DNA of 64,000 nt from Cryptomeria japonica (lineage: Eukaryota > Streptophyta > Pinopsida > Cupressales > Cupressaceae). The notes below the pieces were generated by a model that was not told where the DNA came from, made no database searches, and saw nothing but the letters and a program-made list of their open reading frames with translations. How positions within the stretch are numbered: the stretch's first letter is position 1; the number at the start of each line of letters is the position of its first letter. Below are positions 10,543-21,493 of this stretch, in pieces. The stretch is taken from NCBI RefSeq assembly GCF_030272615.1, contig NC_081411.1, forward strand, positions 212,430,744 through 212,494,743, written 5' to 3'. A program made the translations under genes and the position numbers.

Positions 10543-11352
10543 TGTAGACACCCAAAATTGTCCAGTCTAATTAAATAAATATTTTATTTATTTAATTATC
10601 TTTAGCCTAATTCTTCTATTAATTAAATAAATCTTTATTTATTTAATTAATTCATTTATCCTCTTCTAGCCTTATTTCTCATTTAAATAAATACATTTAT
10701 TTATTTAAATTATCCTTTTCCTAAATTAAATAAATATCTTATTTATTTAATTGATCCCACTTCCTCTATTAATTAAATAAATCTTTATTTATTTAATTAA
10801 TTCATTAACCTTTTCTACCCATGACACATGTCATTCATCTCTTAATTCATACACTACCTACCCCTTTCATTATTTTATTATTTCTTTTACCTATCCTCTA
10901 ATCATAGCCGACCTCCTTTTACACCTCTCAATCTTATCCCTCCATTTCATATAGTGTCTTCTATATAAGGAGATGCTTCCTTCATTATCAACCCTAATCA
11001 ATCATGCTAATCAATCTATGCAAACCCCCCGTGGACTACTTGACTACACTACGCTTTTGAACATAGGCGATCCTACTTGCAACCACATTCCGTTCTTTGT
11101 TGAGCTCTTGTGCACATAAAATTTGAGAGCAAATATATCAAGCAAGATCAATGGAGATAGGAAGAATGGAGATCCAAACCCTATTGGACATGTGATGGTA
11201 TAATCTTTGTGATTTCATTTGATTTGCATTGTCTTAGGTAATCTTCATATGTTATGGTGGATCTTTGTTGTTGTTAGGCTAGGGTTTTGTGGTTGAATTC
11301 ATTTAGCCTTCCAACATTGTTATTATTGTTATTTCCATTTTCACCATATACA
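10543..11352 (+). repeat. 3' LTR of E1, complete, 810 bp
   Basis: Runs from tgtagacacccaaaattg to the final tataca, giving the expected TG...CA ends. It matches 1-616 over all of the sequence available there. It carries a TATA-like box at 10961-10970. Directly outside is gtaac (11353-11357), the expected position of a 5-bp target duplication; the partner copy lies left of the window. The LTR breaks an ORF of element E2, which continues at 11353. Confidence 0.95.
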
Positions 11353-12156
11353 GTAACCTATACTAGGAACTTGTTTGGTTATATGTAGCATCAAACATAC
11401 TAGCAGATTTCCAAACCTAAAGGTTCCTTTCTTATCCTTCTTAATCTTGCCTAGGTTGTCAATTAACTCATCCTTCAACCACTCACATATATCAATTTTT
11501 GCATTATCTATGATCATGTCATAAGCACTCTTAATGCATAAACTTGAGACTGAATTGAGTCTATTTGCATGAGTTGCTTTATACCCTAATATCATGCTAA
11601 CAAATCTCACATTTATATCTGTTACATCATTTACCCTTGAGGACCTTCTGTCGGATGTTGCACCAGTTAGCTTAGTAACTAGGTCATTTGAGACCTTGGT
11701 TTTATCTGGCCTTTTACCGGTGGTCGGTAACCCTGTGACAGCTTTCACAACTTCCTTGGTGATTTTGTGAATTGCATCTAACCAGAAAAATTCACCATGT
11801 ACCCTGCTTAAAACTATCCTAATCACATCCTTGGGAAATTTAGGGATGCAAAGGATTTCAGTAAATCCTAGGGTTTCAATGATTTTATGTTCCGGTTTTA
11901 CATTTCTAGATTCATCACATATGATAGATTTATACATTGTTTTGATTTCTTCATTTCCTAATTCCTCTATGTTGCAGTGGATGTAAACTCTGGGGTCTTC
12001 AACATAAACAACTCCTTTTGGAATTTGAGAAAAAACACCTATATTGTCATCTTTCTTTGCTACCTCGGGAACAAGTTGAAACATAGGCGTAGGGCATTTT
12101 ATGACTTCGACTATAGTAGGGTTTGCTATACATTCAAGTGCAGAGGTGGATGCCAT
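11353..12156 (-). pseudogene. Second ORF of element E2, unknown family, interrupted by E1
   Basis: ATG at 12156 (MASTSALECIANPTIVEVIK). The frame is open for about 268 codons until the E1 LTR replaces it at 11352. It has no stop or frameshift, so it was probably intact when E1 inserted. Readable parts are FFWLDAIHKITKEVVKAV, LPTTGKRPDKTKVSND and SMILGYKATHANRLNSVSS. I see no protease, RT, RNase H or integrase motif and no zinc knuckle. I do not recognise the family. The placement downstream of a zinc-knuckle ORF suggests a structural or Gag-like role, but that is only inference. Confidence 0.6.
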
Positions 12157-12463
12157 GATGATAAATACCTTTTTCTATCTTTTGATGGATTGATTGCTTG
12201 AAGTGCTTCGCCTCTTTTCTTGAAATCCCTTAGCTCTGCAAATTTCGCGCTCTACGAATGTTTGAAATCATGGTGAATTGAAATGGAGCCAAAACCATAA
12301 ATTTATAGTGTTTATTTGCCATCTACCATAATTAATGCATGCCGGTTAAGTATTCACTTAACATTGTCTGCCAGTAATGAAGTAATTTCCAACTTCTCAT
12401 CTCTAACCGAGGGAATAATAGCATATGTCTCATTTATTGCCAAACCCTCAAAGAAGATTTTCT
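12157..12463 (-). other. Spacer between the two E2 ORFs
   Basis: About 300 bp with stops in all frames and no recognisable motif. It separates the zinc-knuckle ORF from the second ORF of E2. Confidence 0.5.
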
Positions 12464-13648
12464 TCAGTTTGATGAAGAGCTTCCTATTGGTGGAGTATTG
12501 CTCTGTCCTTCTAGTGAAGCATCACTCTGTCTTGCTGGTGAAGCATTGATTGGTTCTACCAGTGGAGGAGTATTCCCAACATTTAGGTCGGCTTTTCTAA
12601 TCCATTGTTTTGAGAATTCTTGCTTTACCTCTTCAACTTTTTCTTTCCCTTTCAAGCTAGAACTTTTGTTATCTGCCAGTGATCCTTTACTTCTACAGAA
12701 TTTCATAGTATGCCCAATCTTGTTACGTGCATAACAAGTTACATTATTTTTCTAAATAGCTTTTCCATAACCTATGCCAGTTTGTGTTCTACATTGATTA
12801 GATAGGTGTCCAAATCTTCCACAAACATAACATCTTACATTCATTCTACAATTTTCAGAGTTGTGACCAACTTTGTTACATTTTGAACATTGACCGGTGG
12901 GTGTGTTGATGTTCTGATAATTTCTAGATCTACATTGATTTGCTCTATGCCCATACTTATTATAGTTAAAGTATTTTCCATTGAATCTATAAGCGTTAGG
13001 TTGTCTTATTGGTTTGCTGTGATCCTGAGTGTTTGCAGTACCAGAGCTTTCTCCTGCTTCAAAGCCAATTCCACAAGTATCATCATTAGGTTTTTGAATC
13101 TTCAGCAAGTCACCAAGTTCTTCTAAGCTTTTCTTGAGTTTGTCTTTGTGTTGATTTGAAATATCTAGTTCTCTTTGTAAGATCTCTTTTTGTCTCATCA
13201 GTTCATTTGAGTCATTCCGTGTATGCATCAGATCTGTCTTCAAAAGGTTATTTTCATAGCTGAGTCTTGTGTTCTCATTTGCTGCATCACTTAGTCTTCT
13301 GGTCAATTCTTCTTCATTCTTCTTCCTATCTTCAATCTCTTTACAAAATCTCATAGTCATATCCTGCATTTCATTCTTTGTAGTTATGTTCTCCAGTTTC
13401 AGCTTCCTTAACATATCATTAGGTGATTCCTTTTCATCATTCTCATTTTGCATCTTTTCACAAAGTTCTCTTCTCTTATTTCTTTCAATAGTAAGATTCT
13501 CTTGAAGTGCCTGAATGATATCCTGAGCTACTTTTAGATCATCTTCTAGTTTGATATTTTTCAATTTTTCTGTATCATAGTCTGAGAGAGCCGCTTCAAG
13601 TTGCTTCATCAGATTTTCCATGTCTACCGGTGTCAAGATCTTCCTCAA
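12464..13648 (-). pseudogene. Coiled-coil and zinc-knuckle protein of E2
   Basis: ATG at 13648. The first ~190 residues are charged and heptad-like (LMKQLEAALSDYDTEKLKN, RQKEILQRELDISNQHKDK), which predicts a long coiled coil. Then come zinc knuckles: a decayed FNYNKYGHRANQC, CSKCNKVGHNSENC, CYVCGRFGHLSNQC and, after one in-frame TAG at 12752-12754, CYARNKIGHTMKFC with its second Cys replaced by Arg. The frame ends at 12464 after a Ser/Pro-rich tail. A Retrotrans_gag or copia Gag (UBN2) core is absent. The primer site and LTR lie directly upstream, so this is the first ORF of the element and probably binds its RNA. Confidence 0.75.
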
Positions 13649-13677
13649 GCTATTAGGCTTTTGAAAATAGAGGACTA

Positions 13678-13690
13678 GGCTCTAATACCA
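13678..13690 (-). other. Primer-binding site of E2 (initiator Met tRNA type)
   Basis: On the minus strand tggtattagagcc follows the LTR end (...cctaaca) after two bases. It matches the usual copia site TGGTATCAGAGC with one change. Confidence 0.85.
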
Positions 13691-13692
13691 AT

Positions 13693-14464
13693 TGTTAGGA
13701 TTCCCACAGATACTGAGAGGGCGGGGGGTGAATCAGTATCTAACTGGTGAGTTGAATTTCTTGACTTAAAACATGCAGAACATATTATAACAGTGTACCG
13801 TTATGCAAGAAATAATGCAATAAACAAAAATGAAAGTAACCACATAAGAAACACACCATAACACAAGATTTTAACGAGGAAACCTGGTGTGGGAAAAAAC
13901 TCGGTGGGATTTGTGACCCACAATATTCACTTACTGGCCAATAAGGGAATATTACTTACAATAGGGGGCCTGCACATGCAGGAAGGCCAAGTGCCTAGAG
14001 CTCACTGCTCAATGGGAAGTATCACTGACTTACAATGTGGATTATGCAAATCCAATGTTTTGTACTGCTTTACAATAGCATCTTCAATGCCAGATTCTGT
14101 ATCGGTTTCTGCTCTGTTCTTTACATATACCCCTTAACCTATATTTCGCATAATAGGTCTGCCTCCTAATTTTTCTCCATACATATAAAATATCTACAAT
14201 GATCTCTCTTATATATGAGAGTCATTTTACAACATACCAAGTCCGCTTACAAAGTTTTTACAATAATAAACAAAATATAATATATCAAAAATCTTGTCGG
14301 CCTCTGTGCCGGTATGCTTCCTTTTTTCTGCCGGTGCCGGTGTAGAGTGTGATGTGTTGATGCCGGTGTGATGCCTTACTGGTGCCATAGGATTGTAAGG
14401 TTGCCATCAATGACAAAACCTTCAATCACCTTCAATGTCTCATTGGAGTGTGCATATGCCAACA
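13693..14464 (-). repeat. 5' LTR of E2, 772 bp
   Basis: On the minus strand it starts tgttggcatatgcaca and ends gaatcctaaca, so TG...CA. A TATA-like stretch lies at 14208-14216. Near its end is the cccaccgag...tttcccac...ggtttcctcg motif seen in other copia LTRs of this window. The right end abuts the AAT microsatellite of E3, so E2 is inserted inside E3's 5' LTR. The second E2 LTR is not in the window. Confidence 0.85.
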
Positions 14465-14507
<43 letters not shown>

Positions 14508-14515
14508 ATATTATT

Positions 14516-14554
<39 letters not shown>

Positions 14555-14600
14555 ATTATTATTACTATTACTACTACTACTATTATAATATTAATTTTAT
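14465..14600 (+). repeat. AAT/ATT/GTT microsatellite at the E3 LTR start
   Basis: A run of (aat)n changes to (att)n and then (gtt)n and (act)n. The AAT and ATT halves are reverse complements, so the block can fold back on itself. The 3' LTR holds the same block at about 18141-18215, without the GTT expansion. Confidence 0.9.
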
Positions 14601-16722
14601 GAGTACTGTTAGAAAGAAAATATAAATTGAAATGAGGTTGAAGTTTTTAAATAAAAAAGAATTTAAGTGGTGACACACACATGAGGTTATAATTTATTTG
14701 AAAATTGCTTATTTTCTCAATATCCTAATTGAGCACATGGTGTAGGAGAAATAAGAAGATTCTAGAAAATAAATTTAAAATTTAAAATATTAAAGAATAA
14801 ATATTATATTTAGCAAATATATGACATGGGAGTTACAAAATTATTCTATGACAAGAATAACTCTATTCATGACATTTTTATGACAAAGGAGTTATAAAAT
14901 GCATTTTTGGGGGAGAATTCAAATTTGAATTTCAAATGCATGGTCAAGTGTAACCCCCACTATGACAACAATCATTTTGCATGAAATTAATTTTGAAAAT
15001 TCTTATTTTCTCAATATGTTAATTTAGCACATGTCGTAGGAGGAAATAGTAGCTTCTAGAGGTAAAATTCAAATTGCATATTCTTGCATGTAACTCCTCC
15101 ACCAAGTGATCAATCAATTTTGCATGAAACCAATTTTAGAAAAGAACCTCTATTTTCAATTAATTATCTTGATAGTGGAATTGGTGCATCTTTTCTATAT
15201 AATGTATGGAAATCTTTCAAAAAAAAGGGGTTCATAGTTTGGGAATGAAAAGAAATTTTCTAGAGTTCTTGTTCTTGTTGGTAGAAGTAGAATTTGGTAG
15301 TCACTTGTTTAGTAGGTTTCTTTTAAGTTTGGTTGAAGAATTTTTCATGAAGCTACAAGGAAGGATCTAAGAAGGTTAGCTGGAAGATTGGAGATTCAAC
15401 ATCAAGCTTCGACAATCCACGTCCCTTGCATTCTCTCATTTACATGTGAAAATTTTGTATTTTTTTTTATATATAGATTTTATCTCTCTAGAATCTTCAT
15501 TTATATAAAAAAAGTGCTCATCTTAATTGTTTAGAAAGATTAATCAAAAGAAAATCTACTTTCATTATAAACAAAAATAACTAAATAAAAAAAAGTAATA
15601 CACAGATAAAAGTTCTTTTTCAAAAAAATGCATATGAATAATTCTTTTTATATATTTAATCTGTTTTAGAGAAAAAGAAAGAAAAATCAAATCTTTGCTT
15701 TTGCTTTCTTGAATTTTAAAATCTAGAAAAGATCTTTGTAAACAAAAAAAATCTTATTTTCCATATGTAATTATCTCCATGTGAATAAACTTATGTTTCT
15801 GTGAATATATGTTGATCATCTGTGTATAAATCCTTAATTTATTTATTTTATTACTTTCATGTGAATAAACTTATTTTTGTGAGCATATGATTACTTGTGT
15901 ATAAATATTGCTTCTCTTATTTATTATTTTTCCGTGAAATATTCTCTCTGTGAATATAAATTTATTCTTCTGTGTATAGATCTTGTTTTACTCTTTTTGT
16001 GAGCATAAAGCATAAAATTGTTCCTCTGTGTAAACATCTATGAATATAATCTTTCCTTCCCTGTAAATAAATTTTACTCTCTCTGTGAATTAATTTAATT
16101 ATTTTTCTGTGAACATATACTTGTTCATCTATTCAGAAAAATTTGTAGCTCCCTGGGAACATGTGTTTTTCTTTCTCCTTGAATAATATCACTTCTCTGA
16201 GAAACTTAAAAAAAATTTATTACCCATCTCAGAATGCATCAGATATAAATTTATTTATTTACTTATTTATTTTCTTTCACTTATTGTTCTTTGTGAATTA
16301 ATTATATCTTTTAGTGAATATATTATTTAATTCCCAAGTCTATCTCTGTTTATTTTATTTTTTATAAACTCAGATCAAATCAATATATATAGATAAATAC
16401 ATTAAAAAAATATATAAGTATCCATGTTATATCAATTGTTATAACTGCCGTTATTTTTACAATTTTGTTTTTAATTTAGTTATTAATAAATTATTAATAT
16501 AATTGATATATTATATATAGTTGACTATAATAAGTTTAGGATATAAAATAATATTGGTATATTTTGTCTTAAAATTGGTACTAATTGATTATAAATAATA
16601 TCTTGTTAATGTGATTGAATAAAAAAAGTAAAGAAGAATAAGTAAGAATAAGAGATCAATATTTTTATATATTAAAAAAAAAAATCAGTTGAGTTTTTGG
16701 ATTAAGTAAGTGGGTTATTACA
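14465..16722 (+). repeat. 5' LTR of LARD-like element E3 (start removed by E2)
   Basis: Aligns with 18140-20344 over about 2.2 kb with high identity. The first ~40 bp of the LTR (tgtcttaaccc...) seen in the 3' copy are absent because E2 interrupts the AAT repeat. It ends gggttattaca. A TATA-like tatataat sits at 15196-15203. The second half is a diffuse series of ctgtgaatata-type words. There is no credible ORF. Confidence 0.92.
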
Positions 16723-16724
16723 TG

Positions 16725-16736
16725 TGGTATCAGAGC
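16725..16736 (+). other. Primer-binding site of E3 (initiator Met tRNA type)
   Basis: tggtatcagagc two bases after the LTR end, an exact match to the common plant site; cgaaggttcaagcc follows. Confidence 0.92.
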
Positions 16737-18090
16737 GAAGGTTCAAGCCTAGGCCTTGAGCTCACTTCAACTTATGCAACCTTGAAGAGTGTCTTGGAAG
16801 TAGTTGGAGGTTGTAGAGGTAAATCGCTATATATTAAATCAAGAACTAAATGAGAAATTCAAATTTCAAGAAGACCTAGAGGGTATAAAAAGTGGAAGAG
16901 GAAAGCATACCACCACTTCAAGGAGTCAAAAGGAAGCTACCAATGATGGAATCAACTAGACTAAAGGAATAATGAAACAAGAAGTCAAAACTATAATAAA
17001 CATATTAACTAAGAAAATGGATGAGATCAACTCCATGGAAAAATCAATGCAGGACCATAGAGAAAGGCAAAATGACATCAAATAAATAGAAGTGGGATTG
17101 AAAATGAGAACTTGGCAACGGTTGAATAAATGAGGGAAAACAATATGTTGGAGCTATTTAAGGATTTCAAGGAAATTAACCAACCTAAGTTCGAAGGAAA
17201 GAAATAGGTGAAGGAGTTGAGGATTGGTTGAATGAAAAGGGAAAATACATTGAACTAAAGGACTTTAGTGAAACAATTAAGACATTATGGGGTTTCCTTT
17301 CAACTCGCTAGAGATGCAACTTGTTAGTGGACTAATACTAAGGAACAAATGGGTATAACACGGATATAATCACATGAGATCAATTTATTCGCCATTTTCA
17401 TAAGAGGAAGCTATCACAATTATTCTTCAATGAGAAGGTAACATAATTCCATAATATTCGACAAGGGGCTTTGACAGTTCAACAATATCGAAATAAGTAT
17501 GCCAAATTGTTAAAGTGTGTACCTATGTGTCAAAATATGAGAAGGGTCAAATCAAAAAGTTCATTTTTGGGGCTCAATACCAACTTGGACAGAAGTTGAT
17601 GTGCATAGACTCATAGGCATGAAGGAAGTACTTGAAAGAACAATAAAGGAAGATTCAAGCCAGAGCAATAACGAGATAAAAATTTAACATAAATCATTCA
17701 TTTAAGACGAAGCATGAATTCAAGGGAAATGCAAACTTCAACAAGGATCAATAGAATAATTTATCTGAAAGAAGCCACATCATAATCAAGATCAAAGGGA
17801 TGGATACAATATTATAACTTATCTGCTAACATTTGATGAAGTAAGGAACGATCCTCTTAGGAATCAGGGGGAATAATGATAGAGCCATTCAGAGTCTTGG
17901 AGAAGCGCCAATACCAATTGTGCAACAAAGAGATTCTTTTATTCAAGTATAATGGAATCAATATGATAAAAGCAATACTACATGGGAAGACTCAATTATG
18001 ATGCAACATATGTTTTCACTTTTGTTCTAAACATTTTGAAATAGTAACTCTTTTTAAGGTTATAATTAGGGCATCGAGACGATGCACAAT
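16737..18090 (+). pseudogene. Internal region of E3 with heavily decayed Ty3/gypsy-type gag
   Basis: The internal domain is only about 1.4 kb. Across frames a Gag core is still readable: a charged stretch with LTKKMDEINSMEKSMQDH near 17010-17060, DWLNEKGKYIELKDF with frameshifts near 17220-17260, and IRQGALTVQQYRNKYAKLL near 17455-17515, which corresponds to the conserved QGxxSVxEYxxxFxxL region of Retrotrans_gag. Stops and frameshifts are frequent. No protease or pol motif is present. The long LTRs with a short, non-coding interior fit a LARD-type non-autonomous element mobilised by a gypsy relative. Confidence 0.65.
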
Positions 18091-18105
18091 TTAAGGGGGG
18101 AAAGA
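18091..18105 (+). other. Polypurine tract of E3
   Basis: ttaaggggggaaaga directly precedes the TG of the 3' LTR. Confidence 0.85.
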
Positions 18106-18140
18106 TGTCTTAACCCTCTTTTTGGACCTTGAAAGGACTT

Positions 18141-18205
<65 letters not shown>

Positions 18206-20344
18206 TACTACTATTATAATATTAATTTTATGAGTAATGTTAGAAAGAAAAGATAAATTGAAATGAGGATGAAGTTTTTAAATAAAAAGGAATTTAAGTG
18301 GTGACACACACATGAGGTCATAATTTATTTGAAAATTGCTTATTTTCTCAATATCCTAATTGAGCACATGGGGTAGGAGAAATAAGAAGATTCTAGAAAA
18401 TAAATTTAAAATTTAAAATATTAAAGAATAAATATTATATTTAGCAAATATATGACATGAGAGTTACAAAATTATTCTATGACAAGAATAACTCTATTCA
18501 TGACATTTTTATGACAAAGGAGTTACAAAATGCATTTTTGAGGGAGAATTCAAATTTGAATTTCAAATGCATGGCCAAGTGTAACCCCCACTATGACAAC
18601 AATCATTTTGCATGAAATTAATTTTGAAAATTCTTATTTTCTCAATATGTTAATTTAGCACATGTCGTAGGAGGAAACATAAGCTTTTAGAGGTAAAATT
18701 CAAATTGCATATTCTTGCATGTAACTCCTCCACCAAGTGATCAATCAATTTTGCATGAAACCAATTTTAGAAAAGAACCTCCATTTTCAATTAATTATCT
18801 TGATAGTGGAATTGGTACATCTTTTCTATATAATGTATGCAAATCTTTCAAAAAAAGGGGTTCATAGTTTGAGAATGAAAAGAAATTTTCTAGAGTTCTT
18901 GTTCTTGTTGGTAGAAGTAGAATTTGGTAGTCACTTGTATAGTAGGTTTCTTTTAAGTTTGGTTGAAGAATTTTTCATGAAGCTACAAGGATCTAAGAAG
19001 GATAGCTAGAAGATTGGAGATTCAACATCAAGCTTCGACAATCCAAGTTCTCGTTCCTTGCATTCTCTCATTTACATGTGAAAATTTTGTATTTTTTTTT
19101 TATATATAGATTTTATCTCTCTGGAATCTTCATTTATATTAAAAAAAGTGCTCATCTTAATTGTTTAGAAAGATTAATCAAAAGAAAATCTACTTTCATT
19201 ATAAATAAAAATAACTAAATAAAAAAAAGTAATACACAGATAAAAGTTCTTTTTCAAAAAAATGCATATGAATATTTCTTTTTATATATTTAATCTGTTT
19301 TAGAGAAAAAGAAAGAAAAATCAAATCTTTGCTTTTGCTTTCTTGAATTTTAAAATCTAGAAAAGATCTTTGTAAACAAAAAAAATCTTATTTTCCATAT
19401 GTAATTATCTCCATGTGAATAAACTTATCTTTTGTCAATATATGTTGATCATATGTGTATAAATCCTTAATTTATTTATTTTATTACTTTCATGTGAATA
19501 AACTTATTTCTGTGAGCATATGATTACTTGTGTATAAATATTACTTCTCTTATTTATTATTTTTCCGTGAAATATTCTCTCTATGAATATAAATTTATTC
19601 ATCTGTGTATAGATCTTGTTTTACTCTTTTTGTGAGCATAAAGCATAAAATTGTTCCTCTGTGTAAACATCTGTGAATATAATCTTTCCTTCCCTGTAAA
19701 TAAATTTTACTCTCTGTGAATTAATTTAATTTATTTTCTGTGAACATATACTTGTTCATCTATTCAGAAAAATTTGTAGCTCCCCAGGAACATGTGTTTT
19801 TCTTTCTCCTTGAATAATATCACTTCTCTGAGAAACTTAAAAAAAATTTACTACCCATCTCAGAATGCATCAGAGATAAATTTATTTATTTTCTTTCACT
19901 TATTGTTCTCTGTGAATTAATTATATGTTTTAGTGAATATATTATTTAATTCCCAAGTCTATCTCTGTTTTTTTTTTTTTTATAAACTCAGATCAAATCA
20001 ATATATATATATAGATAAATACATTAAAAAAAAAAAAAAGTATCCATGTTATATCAATTGTTATAACTGCTGTTATTTTTACAATTTTGTTTTTAATTTA
20101 GTTATTAATAAATTATTAATATAATTGATATATTATATATAGTTGACTATAATAAGTTTAGGATATAAAATAATATTGGTATATGTTGTCTTAAAATTGG
20201 TACTAATTGATTATAAATAACATCTTGTTAATGTGATTGAATAAAAAAAGTAAATAAGAATAAGTAAGAATAAGAAATCAATATTTTTATATATTAAAAA
20301 AAAAAATCAATTGAGTTTTTGGATTAAGTAAGTGGGTTATTACA
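18106..20344 (+). repeat. 3' LTR of E3, complete, 2239 bp
   Basis: Begins tgtcttaaccctctttttgg and ends gggttattaca. TATA-like tatataat at 18827-18834. An open stretch at 18737-19009 is not supported as a gene: its counterpart at about 15120-15370 is in the other LTR and shows no protein-like pattern. The repeat is long for an LTR and noncoding throughout. Confidence 0.93.
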
Positions 20345-20889
20345 CCTAGGATTTTGGCTATCAATCCCTCACTAATGTCAAATCCCACAACTGGGATTTC
20401 CCACTCTAAAATAATGTCCAACCCATACAACCGCTCCTGCCCCAAAATCGACATCATCACCCATTTACTATTGTCCATGGTATCACCAAGGCCTAAACCC
20501 AAGGCATAGACCATGATAATGATAGACATGTTCATTTTGTAGTGGTGCTTGGCTTGGAGAAAAACTTTACCCAACAACAATTCCACCACTTGTGCAAACT
20601 TTGGATCCAAAAAAATGAAGTGTCCTTTCAGATGCTTCACAAAGACCGACCCAAAAAAAGTTGTCTATTGCTGAGAGGTCACGAAGGTAAAATCACTTCC
20701 ATTTCCTTGTCACCATACTAACATATCAAACTGTAGAGTAAAGCACCTACCATCCCCATTTATCAACACCTTGAAGCTGATGTCCCATCACACAAATTCC
20801 TTTACTATCTCATTAATGCTTCATTCATGGAAATGCATGCCAACATTGTTAGTCGTCGAATGTGAGATTTCAATAGTCCTTGACTATCA
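20345..20889 (-). pseudogene. Unidentified decayed coding stretch downstream of LINE RNase H
   Basis: In minus-strand order this follows the RNase H remnant below. Readable parts are HLKGHFIFLDPKFAQVVELL and WEIPVVGFDISEGLIAKILG, open for about 117 codons (20640 to 20287, the last part inside the E3 LTR), with stops upstream. I do not recognise it. It may be a further part of the same mobile element or a different captured fragment. E3 inserted at 20344 and cuts it. Confidence 0.3.
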
Positions 20890-21335
20890 TCTGCCCAACA
20901 TCATTAAATGATAGCACCCATTTGGATAAACATCCGCCACCTCATTTCTTGTATGCTGAACATGACTAATTTGGTAACTATCAAAAGTTTCCAACACATT
21001 TCTAATTGCAAAAATGTACTTTTGCAAGTGCTAAGATTGCACATCTCCTGAAATAATTGCTTTAGTTGTGATTAAAGTATCATTGTCCAAATGGATTTTT
21101 TTAAATCCCATACGTTTGCCAAATACAATCGCTTGAAGGGCCACCATTTCCTCAGCCATATTATTTGTTCCTTCCTCTAACTTTTTTGTACCCATCACTA
21201 GAATATTTCCTATCCAATCTTGAGCCATAAAGCTAACACTCAAAGGTCTTGGATTGCCCCTAGAGGCGCCATCGAAGTTGATTTTATACCAGCCCTCCCT
21301 TGGTTTTGTCCAAATGACCTCCTTTGATCGACTTG
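20890..21335 (-). pseudogene. LINE-type RNase H domain remnant
   Basis: Minus-strand reading gives WTKPREGWYKINFDGASRGN, then NMAEEMVALQAIVFGKRMG, IHLDNDTLITTKAI and, past one TAG at 21031, VQHTRNEVADVY. The FDGASRGNP, AEEMVAL, DND and HTRNEVAD positions correspond to the D-E-D-H/D layout of the RNase H domain (RVT_3) at the C-terminus of plant LINE polyproteins. The LINE RT is absent. Confidence 0.75.
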
Positions 21336-21493
21336 AATCTAGATTATTCCATCCTAGCTCATTAATAGGTCTAAGTAATGGTTATTTTATTATTTAAATA
21401 AGGATAATCATTACCTATGTGATAGAAGCTGGTTAGAATAGTAGTGAATTGTAATTAGCTAGTATACATAGATTATAAAAATAAGGGAGAACA
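21336..21493. other. Short noncoding flank of copia element E4
   Basis: About 160 bp of AT-rich sequence with no gene. It ends gaaca (21489-21493), the likely target duplication of E4. Confidence 0.6.

Noticed and set aside
18737-19009. 90-codon ORF in the E3 3' LTR
   Set aside because: It lies entirely in a noncoding LTR; the other LTR copy carries the same region without evidence of coding constraint.
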